Source: Acropora yongei
Lineage: Eukaryota > Cnidaria > Anthozoa > Scleractinia > Acroporidae
DNA length: 10,000 nucleotides
NCBI GenBank assembly: GCA_014634225.1
Contig: BLFN01000682.1
Location: 1,265,676-1,275,675, forward strand
Direction: 5' to 3'
The notes beneath the pieces are model-generated. The model did no database searches. It saw only the letters and a program-made list of their open reading frames with translations, and was not told the origin of the DNA. Of this stretch, positions 7,269 to 10,000 are shown piece after piece. The translations under genes and the position numbers were made by a program. The stretch's first letter is position 1. Each line of letters starts with the position of its first letter.

Positions 7269-7336
7269 GTAAGAATTTCCTCTAAAATACACATTATCGT
7301 AAATATTCTCTCCCAGCAAAACCCTTATATTTATAG
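7269..7336 (+). other. HARBI1-like intron 1
   Basis: A short 68-bp intron begins GTAAGA and ends TTTATAG. Removing it completes the split Val codon and joins IKWPN to VAQLRETMESFLTEGG. Confidence 0.8.
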
Positions 7337-7494
7337 TTGCACAGTTGAGAGAAACAATGGAAAGTTTTCTAACAGAAGGGGGATTCCCTGGTGTGGTGGG
7401 TGCAATAGATGGAAGCCTCATACAAATAAGAGCACCAAAGGAAAATCCTGAATCCTGCGTCTGTCGCAAAAAGTACCATGCTCTTCAGCTACAG
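7337..7494 (+). CDS. HARBI1-like exon 2 (first catalytic Asp)
   Basis: The exon reads AQLRETMESFLTEGGFPGVV, then GAIDGSLIQIRAP and CRKKYHALQLQ. The Asp of GAIDG (7408-7410) is the first residue of the DDE triad. The exon ends in phase 0 at CAG|GTACTT. Confidence 0.88.
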
Positions 7495-7559
7495 GTACTT
7501 TAATCGTTTAATGTATTTTAGTGGAACAGGTTATCCGACTGGGCCTTCACTTAAATACT

Positions 7560-7730
7560 GTGATTTATTGTATGGCTAGATTCATGAGCAGGTAAGATGA
7601 ACCAAATCCTGCACTGTGATTGGCTGCCCGAGCGGGCAAGATGGAGCTATCTTTCCCGCTTGCGATTACACGCTGTGTCCCGCAAGCCAAATTTCCCAGA
7701 AGACAAAACAGAACCCGTATAATAAATCCT
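7560..7730. repeat. GC-rich part of the intron 2 repeat
   Basis: This block is sharply more GC-rich than its surroundings and contains a small hairpin: GCGGGCAAGAT and ATCTTTCCCGC pair with one mismatch around a short loop (about 7632-7661). GCTTGCG and CGCAAGC nearby are also complementary. It looks like a short non-autonomous repeat (MITE or SINE type); from memory similar sequence is common in coral genomes. Exact limits are uncertain. Confidence 0.5.
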
Positions 7731-7885
7731 TTATTGACCAAGGTTGTTGAGTCAAGATGGCTGGATGTTGGCCTCATTCTTTTTTTGCGTGTTTATTGAT
7801 GTCAACTTTGTCTCGGTCCATAAAAACGCAAAAAAAAAAAACTTGGCCAATATCCAGTCATCTTGGCCTCATGCTTGGTCAATAA
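7731..7885. repeat. Fold-back repeat with 65-nt arms
   Basis: Left arm 7731-7795 (starting TTATTGACCAAG) and right arm 7821-7885 (ending CTTGGTCAATAA) are imperfect reverse complements, roughly 80% by eye, with a 25-nt loop. The right arm contains a run of A at 7830-7841. Transcribed, it would form a long hairpin inside the intron. This resembles a MITE or the end of the adjacent GC-rich repeat. Confidence 0.75.
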
Positions 7886-7889
7886 CCCA

Positions 7890-8145
7890 TACATCTGACA
7901 CAGGTGGCTCTGATAGGTTCTTTATTCCTTTCTGTTGTATTGACATAAGGAAGTTTTCTATTATCTCTGAATGTCCTCTTTTCTTTAATAGACTGAGCCC
8001 TTTTATTTCTTTTGTGACTAGGGAGCCCAGGATTTATAAGCCCCTTGTTTCTTCTGGGCTCTCTTGCAAGTTTATTAGTACTATATTATGTATGTAATTA
8101 ATGTTGTTTTGTTTTGCTGGCTAAGTAAATGAACTGAACTGAAAT
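7890..8145 (+). mobile_element. Possible LINE 3' end scrap with TGAAC tail
   Basis: An open stretch (GGSDRFFIPFCCIDIRKFSI) is followed by non-coding T-rich sequence and a short tail TGAACTGAACTGAA at 8130-8143. That layout suits a truncated LINE 3' end, but the peptide is not diagnostic and the tail is short. Confidence 0.25.
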
Positions 8146-8168
8146 TATATCCTATGAACATTTTTAAG

Positions 8169-8332
8169 GTTGTTTGTGATGATAATATGATGCTGTTGGA
8201 TGCATTTACGGGCTGGCCTGGTTCTGTGCACGATTCTAGAGTGCTCAGAAACTCATTGCTCTTCAGGTCAGCCGACCAGAAGTTTAATGGTGAAACACAC
8301 CTCCTGGGAGATGGGGGCTACCCACTCTTAAC
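8169..8332 (+). CDS. HARBI1-like exon 3 (second catalytic Asp)
   Basis: The exon reads VVCDDNMMLLDAFTGWPGSV, then HDSRVLRNSLLF and HLLGDGGYPLLT. The Asp of VHDSR (8232-8234) is the second catalytic residue. The exon ends with two bases of a Thr codon at a strong donor (AC|GTGAGT). Confidence 0.88.
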
Positions 8333-8650
8333 GTGAGTAAAAACAAGAATAATGAATAAGTCAAGTATTAATTTCCTAATTATTAATCATTAGTTTTCAT
8401 TGAATTTTTGATTATATGCACAATAAAGGTATACCCTAATGTAAAAGGCAGTTGGGATCTGTTCAACATGTGTTGTTGTTTCCAATTTTTGTAAGCAACT
8501 TTCCTCTTTTGAGTGTAAAGTGAAACACGAAAGAAATTAGCCTTATTTTTTCTAATTTTAACTACTTTTAAATAAAAACATGAAACGAAACAAAAATATA
8601 AGATCACTGATTTTGCAAATATTTAACTTTATGTTCCTTTTCTTTCTAAG
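8333..8650 (+). other. HARBI1-like intron 3
   Basis: This 318-bp AT-rich intron begins GTGAGT and ends CTTTCTAAG. Its removal completes the Thr codon and gives LLTWLITPFRDNG, the normal family reading. No inserted repeat is seen. Confidence 0.8.
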
Positions 8651-8970
8651 ATGGCTTATCACACCCTTCAGGGATAATGGCCACCTTACAGATGACCAAA
8701 GGAAGTTTAACAAAACACTGTCATCTCTGCGACAAGTTATTGAACGTACAATAATTGTACGTTCAATAACTTGTCGCAGAGATTATTGGCTTACTCAAAG
8801 GGCGCTGGCGAAAACTCTTACACATAGACCATCTAGATGTAACACATGCAACAAAGCTTGTCATGACAGCTTGTGTGATGCACAATTTCTGTATAATACA
8901 TGATGATTTTGATGAAAGTTACTTTTTACCCAATGATGAATATTGTGTGCCATTAGAGTTGAAAACCTAG
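8651..8970 (+). CDS. HARBI1-like exon 4 (third catalytic residue, 31-bp insertion)
   Basis: Frame 0 reads WLITPFRDNGHLTDDQRKFN and LSSLRQVIERTII, with the catalytic Glu at 8742-8744. After the inverted insertion the protein resumes in frame 1: GLLKGRWRKLLHIDHLDVTH, CVMHNFCIIHDDF and a TAG at 8968-8970. The frame moves by one, as expected for 31 extra bases. Confidence 0.85.
8723..8783. repeat. Perfect 61-bp palindrome inside HARBI1-like exon 4
   Basis: The 30-nt arms 8723-8752 and 8754-8783 are exact reverse complements around a single central A at 8753. The left arm is normal transposase coding sequence (LRQVIER). The right arm is its inverted copy, inserted before the Gly codon at 8788-8790 and shifting the frame. 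Confidence 0.97.
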
Positions 8971-9503
8971 GCGGCAAATTAAATTGTCTGAGATAGTTAT
9001 CTTCAGTTGTTAACATAATAATTATTATTCAATTATTCTGTAAGACCAGGGTATTTTGTCGTGAAAAACAATCAGTTCTAGGTTCGTTTTGGTAGAGTAG
9101 GTAACCTATGCATTTAACCTTTTTATCACTGAGATAAATGTTTAAGCAAAGAAAACATATTTTGGAGTATGGGAAGCTTTCAAAATTTAATTCTGTACTG
9201 AATTGTTTGTCATTAAATTGTTCTTCAATATTTGTGGCAAAGTGGCTGCAGTCCTCCTGTGGGTTAATGAGCAAGCAATTGTCTTGACAAGCTTCATACT
9301 TTTAGACTAACACCTAAATAATGTCCACATACCACAGAGCAGGCATATGGAATGGCTGACTTTACTAACATAGTCTGTTAGATTAACTGTACACATTCTT
9401 CTGTCATCCTTTTTAGAACAGTTGATAATACATTGATGGAGTGTTTAAAATTGCAATTAAGATGTCTCCACCGGTGCTCTTTTTCTTGAGCTTGTGTGAG
9501 TGA
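8971..9503. other. Unassigned AT-rich sequence 3' of the HARBI1-like gene
   Basis: I see no coding reading with family resemblance, no long repeat and no RNA gene. A long open frame on the minus strand (9029-9274) is low-complexity AT-rich sequence without motifs. The Harbinger element's 3' terminal repeat would be expected here if the gene is element-borne, but I could not find a match to the sequence upstream of 6744. Confidence 0.4.
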
Positions 9504-9578
9504 TTGATATAGTTTTGAAAGAAATGTTATATGAAGTGCGGTATTTAAAATCAAATGATGATATGATCCTCACACTTA

Positions 9579-9615
<37 letters not shown>

Positions 9616-9720
9616 TTTTCAGGTGACTAAGTCACCTGAAATTGTTCAGGTTCATGAGACAATTGCTTAAATTATCCAGTAATTGTGAGGATCATATCTT
9701 CATTTGATGATATAGTTTTG
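9504..9720. repeat. Long near-perfect palindrome flanked by 13-bp direct repeats
   Basis: The 78-nt arms 9551-9628 and 9630-9707 are reverse complements with about five mismatches, around a single central A at 9629 (CAGGTGACT-A-AGTCACCTG). The 13-mer TGATATAGTTTTG occurs at 9504-9516 and again at 9708-9720, directly abutting the right arm. The left copy lies 34 bp outside the left arm. This could be an inverted pair of a short repeat inside a duplicated target site. From memory, sequence like the arm is a common coral repeat; I could not check this. Confidence 0.9.
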
Positions 9721-9749
9721 CAATATGGAGTGATGTTTATGTTACGACT

Positions 9750-9867
9750 CCATTTTATACTTGCTTTAAATTTTTTCTCCCTTTGTTTTTGGGTACAGTA
9801 AGGTTTGGTAATGTATGATAATTCTTTAAAAACGAAGGGAGAAAAATCCAAACCAAGGATAAAATTC
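9750..9867. repeat. Imperfect inverted repeat, arms of about 40 nt
   Basis: Left arm 9750-9790 and right arm 9828-9867 pair imperfectly; the inner 20 nt (TTTTTTCTCCCTTTGTTTTT with 9828-9847) match at 18 positions. The loop is 37 nt. It is probably a MITE-like fold-back sequence. Confidence 0.65.
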
Positions 9868-10000
9868 AACCACAACTACAGTTATTTTAACTGCCAGTAT
9901 ATATTTACCCTCCTTAAACACTCAAGTGAAGAGAAACCAACAAAGAAATAATGCCAACTAAACTTTAATGTCAAATATTTATCACTAACATTGCAGAAGC
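9868..10000. other. Unassigned AT-rich end of window
   Basis: No reading frame, repeat or RNA gene is recognisable in these last bases. Confidence 0.4.

Larger units (their letters stand above)
7495..8168 (+). other. HARBI1-like intron 2, enlarged by repeats
   Basis: This 674-bp intron (GTACTT ... TTTTAAG) is far longer than its 68- and 318-bp neighbours because it holds a repeat insertion (about 7560-7890) and perhaps a second one (about 7890-8145). Splicing it out joins LQLQ to VVCDDNMM in phase 0. Confidence 0.75.
6744..8970 (+). pseudogene. HARBI1-like PIF/Harbinger transposase gene, four exons, two lesions
   Basis: PIF/Harbinger transposases are RNase-H-fold DDE nucleases; HARBI1 is the domesticated animal relative. 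Exons are 6744-7268, 7337-7494, 8169-8332 and 8651-8970. The triad is Asp 7408-7410 (GAIDGS), Asp 8232-8234 (WPGSVHDSR) and Glu 8742-8744 (LRQVIER), followed by GLLKGRWRKLL. All splice sites are GT...AG and the phases agree. Only two lesions appear: a one-base loss near 6975 and a 31-bp inverted duplication at 8757-8787. Allowing for both, the length is 378 residues from ATG 6744, or 352 from ATG 6822 (context AAACATGGC), which is the usual HARBI1 size and the likelier start. No Myb-like partner gene or TIRs were found, so element and host-gene status cannot be separated. If both lesions are assembly errors, the gene could be intact. Confidence 0.9.

Noticed and set aside
7565..7777. Minus-strand open frame in HARBI1-like intron 2
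   Set aside because: It lies inside a repeat with hairpin structure and crosses into the fold-back arm; no protein family fits.
7829..7841. Poly-A tail of a processed pseudogene or SINE
   Set aside because: The A-run lies within the right arm of the fold-back repeat and pairs with the T-rich left arm, so it is explained by the inverted repeat.
8580..8903. Open frame reading through the palindrome as one protein
   Set aside because: Its start lies in intron 3 and its end is out of the Harbinger frame. The real reading changes frame at the inserted inverted copy.
9551..9707. CRISPR repeat or bacterial terminator
   Set aside because: There is one palindrome, not a spaced array, and the surrounding introns and elements are eukaryotic.

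Overview
The window reads as non-coding, AT-rich eukaryotic (animal) DNA packed with decayed transposable elements. Several coding segments are cut by introns with good GT...AG signals, there is no operon layout, and the element types are animal-like: CR1/L2-type LINE, tyrosine recombinase, Penelope-like, DDE_Tnp_4, piggyBac, BEL/Pao and PIF/Harbinger. From general recollection this mix and several of the repeat sequences look cnidarian, most like a stony coral. That is an inference, not something the sequence proves. I see no intact host gene.

Layout: 1-898 is the 3' end of a LINE, with C-terminal reverse transcriptase reading, 3' UTR and a TAAA-type tail. 1078-1198 holds a weak minus-strand exon candidate. 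1283-1790 is an unrecognised acidic, Ser-rich reading frame. About 1790-2150 is a broken tyrosine recombinase. About 2215-3690 is a broken, spliced gene of at least three exons that I cannot assign to a named family. About 3703-4700 is the N-terminal and early RT part of a Penelope-like element. About 4700-4850 is a scrap of a DDE_Tnp_4 transposase. About 5060-5890 is the C-terminal half of a piggyBac (PGBD4-like) transposase. 5971-6285 is a short diverged tandem repeat. 6322-6710 is a BEL/Pao RT fragment. 6744-8970 is a four-exon HARBI1-like (PIF/Harbinger) transposase gene, with repeat insertions in its second intron. 9504-9720 and 9750-9867 are fold-back repeats.

The best-preserved gene is the HARBI1-like one. 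Across four exons its reading is damaged only twice: a one-base loss near 6975 and a 31-bp inverted duplication at 8757-8787. Allowing for both, the exon lengths and phases add up to 378 codons plus stop, or 352 from the second ATG, close to the usual HARBI1 size, and the D-D-E triad is present. The duplication creates a perfect 61-bp palindrome on top of the catalytic Glu codon. A second, 157-bp palindrome lies 0.8 kb downstream.

The genes do not work together as a system. They look like successive insertions and truncations in one locus, with junctions near 2150-2215, 3690-3703, 4700 and 6710. The parts most worth a second look are the unassigned spliced gene (2215-3690), the two palindromes with single-base centres, and the near-intact Harbinger transposase.
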